From the NCBI RefSeq assembly GCF_046630445.1, contig NC_092343.1:136703501-136767500 (forward strand): a DNA stretch of 64,000 nt, read 5' to 3'. The stretch comes from Rutidosis leptorrhynchoides (Eukaryota; Streptophyta; Magnoliopsida; Asterales; Asteraceae). The stretch's first letter is position 1. Each line of letters opens with the position of its first letter. The notes under the pieces were generated by a model, which did not search any database, was not told where the DNA came from, and saw only the letters and a program-made list of their open reading frames with translations. This document shows, in pieces, positions 11,805 to 22,833 of the stretch. The position numbers and the translations under genes are program-made.

Positions 11805-13330
11805 TTTTTTTTTTTGGAACGGTGGAAAAATATATTAAAAAATCTAGCAAGTAGCTAGGAAAAAAATTACAAATAGTATAAAGGCGAGTGTAGAAACGAA
11901 GTCCAATTAAGATATGACTTGAGGTACCTCGAAAATAATCAATTCATAGCGGAAATAACAACGTAATTAAAAACATATGATTTCCTAATATTATGATCTT
12001 TAAAAATAATGTTGTTCCTTAGCTGCCAAATGTTCCACATTGAGAATGAGACGCTTGTTACCGTTTGCAAGAAAAGAATTATTTCAACTCCAAAGCTCTT
12101 CAGTTGAATCCAAGATTGGAATGTGATGCCAAGCTAAACACCAACCCTGTACCAAGTCTCATGAGATGTATCACATCTAATGAAGAGATGATCACGACTT
12201 TCTTATGAAACATCACACAACATTCAACACTCATTTTCCACGAAGATGCCTCTATGCTCCTGGTTTGGAATGGTTGGCAGCCTATTTAGATTAAGACGGC
12301 ACATAAAAACATTAATCTTGATGGGCACCAAAGAAATCCACATTGAATTAACCGAATGTGATACTAGAGAAGAAGAGGCTTTCAAGGATCTTGCTTTAGC
12401 CACCGATGTTCATTATATAGAGGACTATCCCATATCCAGTAGTCATTTGAACCAGACAGAGAAACATTGTGAAGAGCATCAAGCAACTCAGAGAAATGGC
12501 AAGCTTCTGCACCTCCTCAAAGAGGTGTTCTCCACGATTGATTTTTGCCCAATTCGACTCTCGACATGTGATTAAACGCCATCTCCATTTATATATCAAA
12601 GCAAGATTTAAAGACTTTGAGCTAGCAATCGCGAGACCTGCTTTTTCCCGAGGGTTGAGAATAAGATTCGAATTCACCCAATGAACTTTACGCGCATGTT
12701 CTTTACCGCCCCAAAAGAAAGAAGACTCGAAGGGATTCCATCTTCTTAATCACCTGTGTGGGTGATTTAAACATAAACATGTGGTATGTTCCGATAGAGC
12801 CCAAAACCGATTTCACTAAAGTAAGTCTAATGTCAATGAAAAGAAGATTAACTTTCCAAGAGGAGAGGCAAATTCTCACTTTATCAATGATGGGAGTCCA
12901 ACTTTCCAAGTGGTTCATGTTCTTACAAATGGGGATACCTAGGAAGGTAAAAGGGGTGGAAGATGCCGAACACCCCATAATATTTGCCATTCTGAGTGGA
13001 CCCCCCACACCAAACAAGGATGATATAAGGAGGTTAATTTTTAGTCCTGAAACAGCATAAAAAAATGTAAGTATAGACAGAAGGTTGCACGCATTCGAGT
13101 AATTCCACTCGCCAACAAATAACACATCATCTACATAAATGCAAATTGAAATTTTAACCTGATTAAGATGTGAACCGACTAGAATCACAAAATATAAGGC
13201 AGCATCTAAAGCGTCACTAATGGCTGCATGCACTCCTTCCATACATATAACGAAAAGAAAAGGAGATAACGGATCTCCTTGTCGGGGCCCTCTCTCAATA
13301 GAAAATTTGAAGGATGTATTAGTCAACACA
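11805..13330 (-). mobile_element. L1-type LINE, 3' part of ORF2 with poly(A) tail
   Basis: On the minus strand the region starts inside the reverse transcriptase domain. RGPRQGDPLSPFLFVICMEG lies near 13290 and the catalytic YVDD near 13130. Further on, near 12650-12560, comes a stretch with REKAGLAIAS and LNLALIYKWRWRL, the usual sequence between RT and the terminal zinc-binding domain. The last part (about 12400-12000) resembles that domain. The element ends in an 11-base T run on the plus strand (11805-11815), its poly(A) tail. The frame changes near 12700 and again near 12400, and stops are frequent after that, so it is a dead copy. The 5' half is absent because copia element F begins exactly at its edge. 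Confidence 0.85.
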
Positions 13331-13507
13331 TGTGTAGATTATTATTAGTCAATATAATTGTAAACAATATAGCAAATTAGTCGGCTGTATAGTTGAGAGA
13401 TAAGCATCTGTACTATCTCCTATTTTATCCGATAGTTAAGATACTGTAACATGTATTTATACCTACTGTTTTAGCAATAAAGGCATCAATCAATTTAATC
13501 ACTTACA
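13331..13507 (+). mobile_element. Element F (Ty1/copia): 5' LTR
   Basis: This short LTR of about 177 bases begins tgtgtagatt and ends atcacttaca, directly before a tRNA-Met primer site. It contains a TATA-like stretch and an aataaagg signal near 13478, as expected for a small plant copia LTR. It abuts the LINE, so F probably inserted there. Confidence 0.7.
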
Positions 13508-13517
13508 TGGTATCAGA
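13508..13517 (+). promoter_or_regulatory. Primer binding site of element F
   Basis: tggtatcaga immediately follows the LTR and is complementary to the 3' end of the plant initiator methionine tRNA. Confidence 0.8.
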
Positions 13518-13582
13518 CTGCTAGTCAGTCCTCTTCATCCCAAAATATTCTTCTTCTTCCCTTCTAAACATCCAAAAATTCT

Positions 13583-14496
13583 ATGGCGGATCAAAAAAAA
13601 TTACCCATCACACAACCCATCAACCACATAATCCATTCAGTTCCAATCAAACTGGAAATTGAAGCAAACCAATACAATTCATGGGCAGAATTGTTTAAAA
13701 TTCACTGTCGTGCTCATGATTTGATCGAAGACTTAACTTCTGAAACTCCTACTCAGTTGGCTACGTCATCTAAAGCTACTCACATCTTTGACGAACTATG
13801 GAACCGTCAAGACACCATTGTCTTACAATGGATCTATGCCACCATTTCTCAAGACTTACGGCACACCATTCTTGAGAAATATATGACTGCGAAGAAAACT
13901 TGGGATAGACTTCGCAGCATCTTTCATGATAATGAAGGTTCTCGGGCTATTGCTCTTGAACAAAGATTCACTAACATCAAATTGGAAAACTTTCCAAATG
14001 TCTCAGCATATTGTTAAGCCGTCAAAATGCTCGCTGACCAAATGAACAACTTCGAACTCAATGTCACAGATCAGAGAATAGTTCTACAGTTGGTTGCTGG
14101 TCTTGGTCCAATTACTCAAACATCGGTACCTACATCTCACAAGCTGAAAAACTCCCTAAATTTTATGAAGCTAGGTTGAAACTGATATTAGAAGAAACTC
14201 GCCTAAATCGCACCATCACTACCACCAATGTCAACACAGAAACTGCTCTCAATTTCACTACCGGAGGTTGAGAATCGTCTAATTGGGGTCATGATAATGA
14301 CAATCGGGGTACCAATTCACAGGCTAATCTCGGTAAGGGTGCAGGTCGCCGTGGTGGTGGTGGACGATCAAGTTACAGAGGAAGAGGCAGAGGTAACCAA
14401 AATCCCTATTTGTATCACTCTGGGCCTCGACCTTCCTGGACTCCCAATACACCATGGACTTGGCAACCCCAATGGACTACTACACCACCTTATCCT
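13583..14496 (+). mobile_element. Element F (Ty1/copia): gag region, cut by element A
   Basis: The region starts MADQKKLPITQPINH and has the copia gag core (YNSWAELFKIHCRAHD, TAKKTWDRLRSIFHDNEGS). A glycine- and arginine-rich stretch (RGRG) follows near 14360-14400. It stops where the LTR of element A begins; the remainder of F should lie beyond A and outside the window. It is broken, with a few interruptions in the visible part besides the insertion. Confidence 0.8.
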
Positions 14497-15878
14497 TGTG
14501 ATGACCCAGAAATTTCTGATCAAATTTAAACTTTAATCTTTATATGTTTCCGACACGATAAGCAAAATCTGTAATGTTGAGTCTCGAAAGTTTTGAAATC
14601 TGTATTCATGTAATCAATTACCCTTTGAATATGCTCAACGATTCACGAACATTTATGTGTATATTGATATGTATATATAATATATATTTATTAGTTGAAA
14701 ACGTTAACAAAGTATTAGATATATAATATTTTACATGAACGTATTTTGTTTCAATATAAGTTATTATAGTTATCGACGAGATTAAAAGATAATATCATAC
14801 GATTGAATTATCAGATACATTGAATTATGATTACGAGTCTCAGTTATGAGGTCCACTTTGAATTAGGAAACCCTTACATTTAACGGTATTCGGAATAAAT
14901 GGTAAAGTGATTTTCAAATGAGAACAAAGTGTCACTTATCAAGAGTTAGACAAAAGTTAGTGGAGAATTGAAATTCATAATACTTGATTGATCTATTTCC
15001 AAACGTGCAAAAACGTTTTTCGATATAATATAACTTGTTTATTAAAATGTCTTTGTTAAATAACGTAAGTTGAATATTAATTGTTAGATATATAAATAAC
15101 TTGCAATGTATATTTAAAATGTGTTTATGTATATTAAATATATATATATATGATTTCAAAATTTTTAAAACGATAGTAACATTTGTTTATTGATTCGATT
15201 TATAATTAGATATATTAATTAGAACGTTTGAGAAATTGAAATAAACGTTGGCGCATTATATCAAATTAAGTTTTAGAGCGTGAATATTAGGTGATATAAT
15301 AATATCTAGTGTTTAAACGATTTTAGTTTATATATATTAAACTTTGAAATATAAATAGTTTTAGAAAAGCTAAATATTATATTAGTAAATAAATATTTTT
15401 AAAATATATAAGTTTATATTTCTAAATGAAAATATATTTATATTTTACAAGGTAATAAAATATAATATTAATTTAGTCATAAAATGTTTTGAATTTAAGT
15501 TAATGTTATTAAATATACTTTGATAAATAACGAAAATATAATTTATAGAAGTAAATGATCAAAACACTCAAATGAATAAGTTACATTTTGAGTGGGTTAG
15601 TTTTTCATTTACTTAAGTCTATATTTTGATAAAGGTATGAGTCACGAAACGAAAAGTGCTAGATTTCTACGCGTACGAAAATGCGTTCGAAAAACCGGAA
15701 CCAGGACATGAGTCGAGTGACAACGTACGAGTTTTTGGAACTAAGGTTACAAGTCATCTATATTCGTAAATATAATATAATAAATAAATAATCATATAGA
15801 TTAAATATATTATATATAAATTAATAATAAAAACCATCGGCAAGAAAAAGTTAAACGAATGTGGGTTGGCCACTTGAC

Positions 15879-15894
15879 CCATGCGATCGCATGG
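15879..15894. repeat. 16 bp perfect palindrome in the A LTR
   Basis: ccatgcgatcgcatgg is its own complement. It is embedded in a locally GC-rich patch of an otherwise AT-rich LTR. Confidence 0.9.
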
Positions 15895-16604
15895 CTAACC
15901 CATGCAAACCCCAGGCCATCGTATGGGGTGGGTTAGGTGGACAAATGTGTTTAAAAGTCGAACATTCTCATTTTTCTGATTCATTTTTCACTTCACCTCT
16001 CTCGATCTCTCTATATTTATATTTATAATTATTAATAATATTATTATTATTATTATCAAGATTATTAATATTAATCTTATTATTACTAGTATTAGTATTA
16101 TTAAGAGCAATATTATTAGTATTATACATAAAATATTACGACGAGGTTCTGCTCGCGTGTTTTCAAAATGGGTTTTATGAGCGGGATACAGCTAAGGAAA
16201 TTATGGGTTATAGCTATGGAGGTTATGGGTGTGGTTCATGGGTGTTGTTCGTGAGGTCAACCTAGTATTTATCATCTCCGTTGCGTCTACGTACCATTCC
16301 TGCAATATTGAATCTCAATATTGATACGTGAGCACTCATAACTTAATTTTTATATATCATTAGTGTATCCCTGACTAGTGCTCGAGTATATAGGATTATG
16401 CATGCTTGTATGATTATTTTAGTCGTTATATAGATTATGATAAATCATGAATTTGATACATATGTGATTGAGATAAGGTATATGATATGCATGTCGTTGG
16501 AAAGCTGTCGAAAAACTATAAACTTTCCATTTAGATATCGTATGGTTTTGATGAACGAATTAAAAGATATCGTCAATTGAATTATCTATAATTTTAAAGT
16601 ATTA

Positions 16605-16800
16605 TTGTTAAAATGGTTATCGGTATCGTTATCGTTATCGTTATCGTTATCATTATCGTTATCGTTATTGTTATCGTCGTTATTATCGTTATCATTATCG
16701 TCGTTATTATCGTTATTATTATTATTATTAGTATTATTTAATAATCAATATTATTATTATTATTATTATGATTATGATTATGATTATTATTAATATTATT
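16605..16800. repeat. TTATCG / TTATTA microsatellite
   Basis: Repeated ttatcg and cgttat units pass into attatt units. The tract lies in the A LTR, and the related tract near 40890-40917 marks where element E inserted. It has no coding meaning despite being open in several frames. Confidence 0.9.
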
Positions 16801-17744
16801 AAAATAATTAACATTTTTATGAAAACTATTAAGTTATTATTGCTATCGTTATTATTATTAAAAGCATCATTAATATTAAAACTATCATTTTTATTAAAAT
16901 TATTATTTTGATGGAATATCATTGTTGTTATAAAATATCATTAATATTATCATTTTAGTATTATTATTAAAAATTATCATTTTAAAATAGAATTATATCT
17001 GTTTTATAAAATATTATTATTATTAAAAAGTATCGTTATGATTAAATTTATCATTATTAAAAATTATCATTTTATCATAATTAATGTCATATAAATATTG
17101 TTATTATTATTGGTAGAATAATAATAATTATTATTATTACAAAATAATACAACTTTTACTTATTATTATTATTATCAATATTATTTTATCAAATAAATAT
17201 GTGATACATAGATATTTTTACCACACGTAATATAAAATTACATTCATAATGCATATCACTATATTTTTATGATATTAAGTGAACTTTATAAATTTTATTA
17301 CTTAAGATATATAAAAATATATTTTTATCATATTTGAATTTTAATATAAATTTTCATTATTAATAAAGGACTTGTATTATTTACTCTAATAAAATCTGAT
17401 AAATATATTTAAATATATAAAATGACTATATTTAAATTATATATTAAACATGTATAGATTCTAAAAATCATTTTTTGATTATATGACCTTTGCTAGCGTT
17501 TGTATAATAATCTCGAGCACTAGGGTTGTGATACACTACGACTTGACCTAAATTGTTAGACAAATATTGACCAACATGTAAATATATATACTTAATATAG
17601 GTTCGTGAATCCGAGGCCAACCTTACACTTGTTCAACGACGGCATATGTATTTTTACTATGAAATACAGTATCGTGAGTTTCATTTGCTCCCTTTTTAAA
17701 TGCTTTTGCAATATATATTTTTGGGACTGAGAATACATGCGATG

Positions 17745-17755
17745 TTTTATAAATG
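17745..17755 (+). promoter_or_regulatory. Probable TATA box of the A LTR
   Basis: ttttataaatg is found at the same place, just after gagaatacatgc, in the A, B and C LTRs. Its position about 770 bases before the LTR end suits a U3/R boundary. Confidence 0.5.
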
Positions 17756-18516
17756 TTTGACGAAATAGACACAAGCACTCAAAAACTACATTTTATGGCT
17801 GGATTATCAAATCGAATATCACCCTTTTTAGTCTGGTAATCTAAGAATTAGGGAACAGACATCCTAATTGACGCAAATCCTAAAGATAGATCTATCGGGC
17901 CCAACGAGCCCCATCCGGGTTACGGATGCTTTAGTACTTCGAATTTATCATGTCCGATGAGAGTCCCGGAATGATGGGGATATTCTATATGCATCTAGTT
18001 AAGGTCGATTACCAGGTGTTCACCATATGAATGAATTTTAATTCGCGGGTTACGCGTGTTATTATGTACTCGGGTTACGTGTACAATTAAATATCTGAAA
18101 TCTTGTGGTCTATTAAAATAATGGAAATTATTGATTATGATAAACTAATGAACTCACCAACCTTTTGGTTGACACTTGAAATCATGTTTATTCTCAGATT
18201 TGAAAGAAATCTTCTGCTGTGCATTTGCTCATTATAAAGATATTACTTGGAGTCATTCTTGACATATTTCAAAAGACGTTGCATTCGAGTCGTTGAGTTC
18301 AACAAGACTATTAATAAGTAAATGACAGATTAGGTCATTTATAGATTGGATATTATGAAATGGTATGCATACCTGTCAACATTCGATGAAATGAAAGTTT
18401 GTCTTTTAAAAACGAATGCAATGTTTGTAAAATGTATCATATAGAGGTCAAATACCTCACGATGTAATCATATGTTATTGTATTCGTCCTTATGGATTGG
18501 GACGGGTCGTCTCATG

Positions 18517-18528
18517 TGGTATCAGAGC
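18517..18528 (+). promoter_or_regulatory. Primer binding site of element A
   Basis: tggtatcagagc, the initiator Met tRNA complement, lies two bases after the LTR end. Confidence 0.9.
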
Positions 18529-18550
18529 GGTGGTATTAGCGAACCAGGTC

Positions 18551-18607
18551 TTGCATTAGTGTGTCTAACAGATAGTCGTTAAGATGCATTAGTGAGTCTG
18601 GACTTCG
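18551..18607 (+). promoter_or_regulatory. Paired leader motif of element A
   Basis: gcattagtgtgtct (18553) and gcattagtgagtct (18586) lie 33 bases apart. The same pair occurs after the primer site of B and, on the minus strand, of C. A packaging or dimerisation role is inferred only from the position and conservation. Confidence 0.5.
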
Positions 18608-18926
18608 AGCGTGTCTGCATGTCAAAAGTTTTGCTTATCATTGCTAGTCGGAAATCATCTACTTACCATCCTTAGGAAATTATCTGCTTATCATTTTTAA
18701 GTCTAGACGCGTTTTCCTGCATTTATTGCATAATAGTGTATAGACGAATTCTTATCTTAGCATATCTGTTACTGTGAACTTCGACTAACATTTTTCAAAG
18801 ATTCCTCCGTAATTTATGGGATTTTGGTATTATATATACATATGTAAATTATGTATTGAAGAATATCAAATCTAACTCCTATAATCTATTCCATACAAAA
18901 AAAATTCATTTCCCTGATCATACAAG

Positions 18927-19410
18927 ATGGATCCCTCAACCAGTTTGAGTTCTTCGGATTTCGACAGCTATGCCGATATGGATTTCCACATGAGCTCCGA
19001 AAGCAGCGTGACCGGAATGGATCAACCAATTAGCCATCATCTATTCTGGATGAATTGGGTATGGGTTCGTAATCTACTTAACCATTAGATACAAGAAGAA
19101 GGTGATCCCTTCCATCCACCACATTCACCTCTTGGCGATGAACCTGAAGCACTTACCGGCAAACCTGTGCGAAACACCATTTTCTCTCTCATTTCCAGAG
19201 TATCTCGTCACGATTATATACTATCCCATATTCTAAATCTTATTTATCCAATCGTTCGAACCACCGACCATCCCGGTATAATAGAAGAAGTCAACGAGCT
19301 TCGCGCTCGAGTAGTGGCTTTGGAACACATGGTGCAAAAATTCCAAGCACCATCCGCAACACTAGTACCGCCAGCAACATCCACATCGCAAGCCTCAATA
19401 CCATAAGCAC
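18927..19410 (+). mobile_element. Element A: conserved sense coding relic, unknown protein
   Basis: The relic begins MDPSTSLSSSDFDSYADMDF and includes EGDPFHPPHSPLGDEPEALT and ISRVSRHDYILSHIL. It ends in a coiled-coil-like stretch (IIEEVNELRARVVALEHMVQ) and a Pro/Ala/Ser-rich tail. The same protein is recognisable in element C on the minus strand (about 54460-54887). It lies where gag would be, but I recognise no gag core or zinc knuckle. It is broken in a small number of places. Confidence 0.55.
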
Positions 19411-21340
19411 CAGCAGCATTACCGGCATCAACGGTATCACCATCATCAACATCAACAGTGTCATTACCACCACCAACAATCACATCCGCATCACACGCCT
19501 CAACATCACAATCTGTACCTCGGATATCAACATCACACGCACCATAGATACCAAGGAGTATCAACAAACAACAAATAATGAAGTATTAATTTATCACTTC
19601 ATTGAAGAAATATTCTACAGAGAATATGTAGTTTCTAAAAGTTTTAGAAATTACTATTTCTAGTTCTAACCGTAAATCAGATGAGAAGAATGGATAGAGA
19701 TGATAGAGAGAAGAATAGAAACCCTGAAAAAGATGGTGTGTAATTTACAAGCTAGACTTGTTTTACCAACAAATTCACCAGCACCGTCAGTAATGTCAGC
19801 ATCATCAGCACTAGCAGCACCTATAATATCACAAGCTCCGCCAGTTCAAGAATCGCCGTGGACATCATCACTGATCAACAACGAGTGTATTGTATTAACG
19901 AGTCATGAAGTATTAACTCATGCTTTCTGAAGAATTTATATATATATATTTTATATATATGAATTTTGAAACTAGAATAAATCTCTTCGTACTAAGCTAT
20001 TAAGTATGAATTGAAATAGGGTAGATACTACTCGTTTAAATTCATATTACTAATGTGCTATGATGTACATCTTCCGTTAACAACCTAACCATCGTTAACT
20101 ACAATCTCTAATTCAATTAAATGAATTCGGTTTCATAACAAACTAAGTGTATCATTCAATAACATGTTTGATTTTACACTTTCATCTTCGATATACTCGA
20201 ACTTACTGGAAAACAATATTCGTATCTTGCGAAGTTAGCAAGAGTTCTATGAACATCAGCATGATTCACTAAGGAAATATCTATAAGAATAAATAATGAA
20301 GTATTGATCACAGTAGTGAAATACTCTGTGAAGATTATGTAATTTCTAATGTTAGAGATTATTCATTTCTAAATCCAGCCTAAGATCAAAAGAACTTAAC
20401 TCATCAAATCTGTATTACATCTGAAGAAAATATGCTTATATTTTCATAAAGATTGTGATAAAATTCTCTGGTACAAAACATTACTTGTGGAAAAAAAATT
20501 TACGGGTAGGTAATACCCGAGAGATATTTAAATTCACAATAAATATGTTACATTCTTCGATTCTGATTCAACAATCATCAACTATACTCCCTACTTTCAC
20601 AACAATATACATCCTTCTATAGAAATCAAAACAACGATACTCATTCAAATCTAATTACATATTCTGATTTTGAAGTCTCAGAATTCAATTCGAGATATAA
20701 CCGAAATCATCACTCTTAGATTCCTACATCTTTCAAAACTATACTTTGACTTCAAAACTGTACTAGAACATCATTTCTATTCATGGAACCCAGCAAATTA
20801 ATTGTGTCATTCAAAATCCTAGAACATCATATGTACATTAATGATTACAATCTGTGTTCAAACCCTTCGAAATTCCTGAAGACACTTGAGATGATGATCC
20901 AACTACATGTTACCTGCAGTCTTGTACTTGAAAAACCCTCGAAACCAAAGTTATAATTTAACACGTACCCGTGTCAACCCTTTTGCATTTATTAGCTAAA
21001 ATAACTTTTCTATCTCTTCTCAAAATAGACAGTTTTGTCACAGCTCCAGCGAATCACCTTCATTTGTTCATTCGAGTAAGCCGTATTATAACGATTACCC
21101 CTTCATTATTATTACCGGGGAACCTTTCATATCTCGCCACATTAGCAGTAAACTTATCAACAACTTATTTGATCTTTAAGCCTCTCCGAGAAATCACGAT
21201 ATTTCTTCATTATCAAGTACTCATCTACAACTTGTAACAATAATTGTCATACCAACTACTGGGAATCAGCAATCAGTATTTTGAAATTCGCAGCGATTCT
21301 ACGCCAACAGTTATATGTATACATATAACGCCTAACTCCA
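19411..21340 (+). mobile_element. Element A: internal region without recognised coding domains
   Basis: This stretch contains a second Pro/Ser/Ala-rich relic near 19700-19930 and two copies of a palindromic tract that resembles the sequence before the 3' LTR (20018-20034 and 20501-20520). It also contains an antisense stretch near 21000-21060, matched in C near 53700, with a CWSC..TVYFEK sequence reminiscent of a gag zinc knuckle. No protease, reverse transcriptase or integrase is present. Confidence 0.5.
20501..20520. repeat. Internal copy of the PPT-like palindrome in A
   Basis: tacgggtaggtaatacccga combines the tract found before the 3' LTR (acgggtaggta) with its inverted half (tacccg). 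Equivalent copies are at 31216-31234 in B and near 54203-54225 in C. Confidence 0.6.
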
Positions 21341-21730
21341 ATACTTACATACTTTGAATGTGAAGTTTCTGAAAAACACCCTGAACTGCGAACTAGTTCT
21401 CGAAATGCTGATGAAGCAGCAAAAACTGTAAACAACTTTAACAGTCAAAATTTTGATGATAAAGAATAATGTGTTGTTAAAGCTCAGAAAAAGAGAAGAG
21501 TTGGTACTAAAAAAGGGATTGAGCAAACTATGAAGGAGGCTGTGGACAAATCACAAAGACTAAATCTGCCTTCAAAGAATCCAAATGATTCAGTGTCTGC
21601 TGAAGTTATTATCGAATACCTTCCTCCTTACTCTAAAACCTTTGCGGACAATATTCTTCATCATCATCTTATCTTAAATATTCTAAGATATCATCATATC
21701 TTCCATTATAAATATCCTCCATATTTCTGA
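21341..21730 (+). mobile_element. Element A: Lys-rich sense coding relic shared with C
   Basis: The relic contains KKRRVGTKKGIEQTMKEAVD followed by KSQRLNLPSKNPNDS. The counterpart in C (minus strand, about 53024-53290) reads nearly the same. The basic KKRR patch could be a nuclear localisation signal. I do not recognise the family. Confidence 0.45.
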
Positions 21731-22258
21731 CGATATTTCCATAACCATTCTTACCTGAAACCATTACCTCTTTACGCTATTTGTGTTATATCATAAAAGA
21801 AACTATTTTAGTTTCTAAATTCTGAAACCTTCGAGTTTAAAATATGAATGTTTTGAAGTAGTGTTGGGAACTGAAGCATGAGTTAGTATAATATAATGAC
21901 ACTTGATCAACGTGATTATATTACAGTAAGTCATGCTGAGTTTCTAATGAATGTGATGATTCACAGAACATACCGTCATCATGCGCCATTTACACGACTC
22001 TTACATTCTATCCAATCTCCAAACATATTAAGAACATAACTTCTTGATAGTTCTATCTTTCCGGATATTATGGTAATTTGACAAATCAAGATCGTGTCAT
22101 TACGATTTTCTTCTTATAACATTAACTATGTTTATCCAAAACTTCATACCTACGAATTCTGGACCATTATTCGCTTGACTCGAAGTCGGGAAGAGGAAAT
22201 GAAAGCATGAAGCTCCGAAATATAATGAAGAATATAAAGCTCGATAACAACCCCGAAA

Positions 22259-22432
22259 TTACAAACCGTGTATATCAATACGTATAGCAATATAAAGATA
22301 CAGGAGGATGAAAAACACTATAACCCCAAGGTAATGGTAGAAGAAAATAACTTCCTCCGGTGGTAGATGAAAAAGAAGAATGACAGATATAAAAGTTTGG
22401 AGTATATTAAGAATTAGTACAGGATGGAGCAT
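22259..22432 (-). CDS. Antisense small hydrophobic protein in element A (57 aa)
   Basis: This is an open 57-codon frame on the strand opposite to A. The protein starts MLHPVLILNILQTFISVILL, has the central LPPEE, and ends with a second hydrophobic stretch (about residues 35-50) and RIDIHGL. Two membrane-spanning segments flanking an acidic turn are likely. Element C carries the same frame (52229-52402): identical length, no gaps, 41 of 57 residues the same. By hand I count 13 silent and 16 amino-acid-changing codon differences, fewer changing ones than a neutral frame would give. A TATA box lies upstream on the same strand (22473-22479). I do not recognise the family, and expression is unproven. 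Confidence 0.55.
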   Translation of the reverse strand: MLHPVLILNILQTFISVILLFHLPPEEVIFFYHYLGVIVFFILLYLYIAIRIDIHGL

Positions 22433-22472
22433 AGAATAGAAGGTGTGAGTTGTAAGGAAACGAAGGGGGTGG

Positions 22473-22479
22473 ATTTATA
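22473..22479 (-). promoter_or_regulatory. Antisense TATA box in element A
   Basis: The minus strand reads cactataaatccaccccctt, followed by ttacaactcacaccttctat. This is the arrangement of a plant TATA box and start region, 47 bases before the small antisense frame. The same block is kept in C at 52146-52152. Confidence 0.55.
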
Positions 22480-22821
22480 GTGAAATATCCGACATATCAA
22501 TTGAAACAGATTATTGCATTTAATCAAAGAAGATCCTGATTTCCTTAATCGCCGAAGAACCAAATCTTATTACGAAGATATTCTTTAAATCCCATGAATT
22601 CCGGAAATCAATCATAACTACGTCATCGGTTAAAACGAATATACATTTACTCAATTCACTTTCTTGCGATAGCTTCACTTATACTCTTCACGTAATCAAA
22701 TTGTTTTATCAATATTACTCAATGATGATAAAACTCTAATTATCAACTCATATTCATCATGAAAACATTTTTATAGTTAGCCATGACGACCTCGATCAAA
22801 TTTTGGGACGAAATTTTTTTA

Positions 22822-22833
22822 ACGGGTAGGTAC
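22822..22833 (+). promoter_or_regulatory. PPT region of element A
   Basis: acgggtaggtac directly precedes the 3' LTR, after gggacgaaat. The same sequence precedes the 3' LTRs of B and C. Confidence 0.7.

Larger units (their letters stand above)
14497..18514 (+). mobile_element. Element A (non-autonomous gypsy): 5' LTR, 4.0 kb
   Basis: The LTR runs from tgtgatgaccc to gggtcgtctca, and its right edge abuts a primer site. The start is repeated at 22834. It holds an AT-rich body, a 16 bp palindrome (15879-15894), a TTATCG-type microsatellite (about 16610-16800), a probable promoter ttttataaatg (17745-17755) and the inverted repeat gaggtcaaatacctc (18444-18458). In the stretches compared by eye, the two A LTRs differ by about 3 to 5 percent, which makes A the oldest of the gypsy copies for which both LTRs can be compared. 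Confidence 0.85.

Noticed and set aside
12246-12684. Open frames on the plus strand in the LINE region
   Set aside because: They are opposite to the recognisable LINE reverse transcriptase reading on the minus strand and have no family resemblance of their own.
16605-16922. Open frames rich in Leu/Ser, Ile and Asn
   Set aside because: They are translations of TTATCG and ATT microsatellites.
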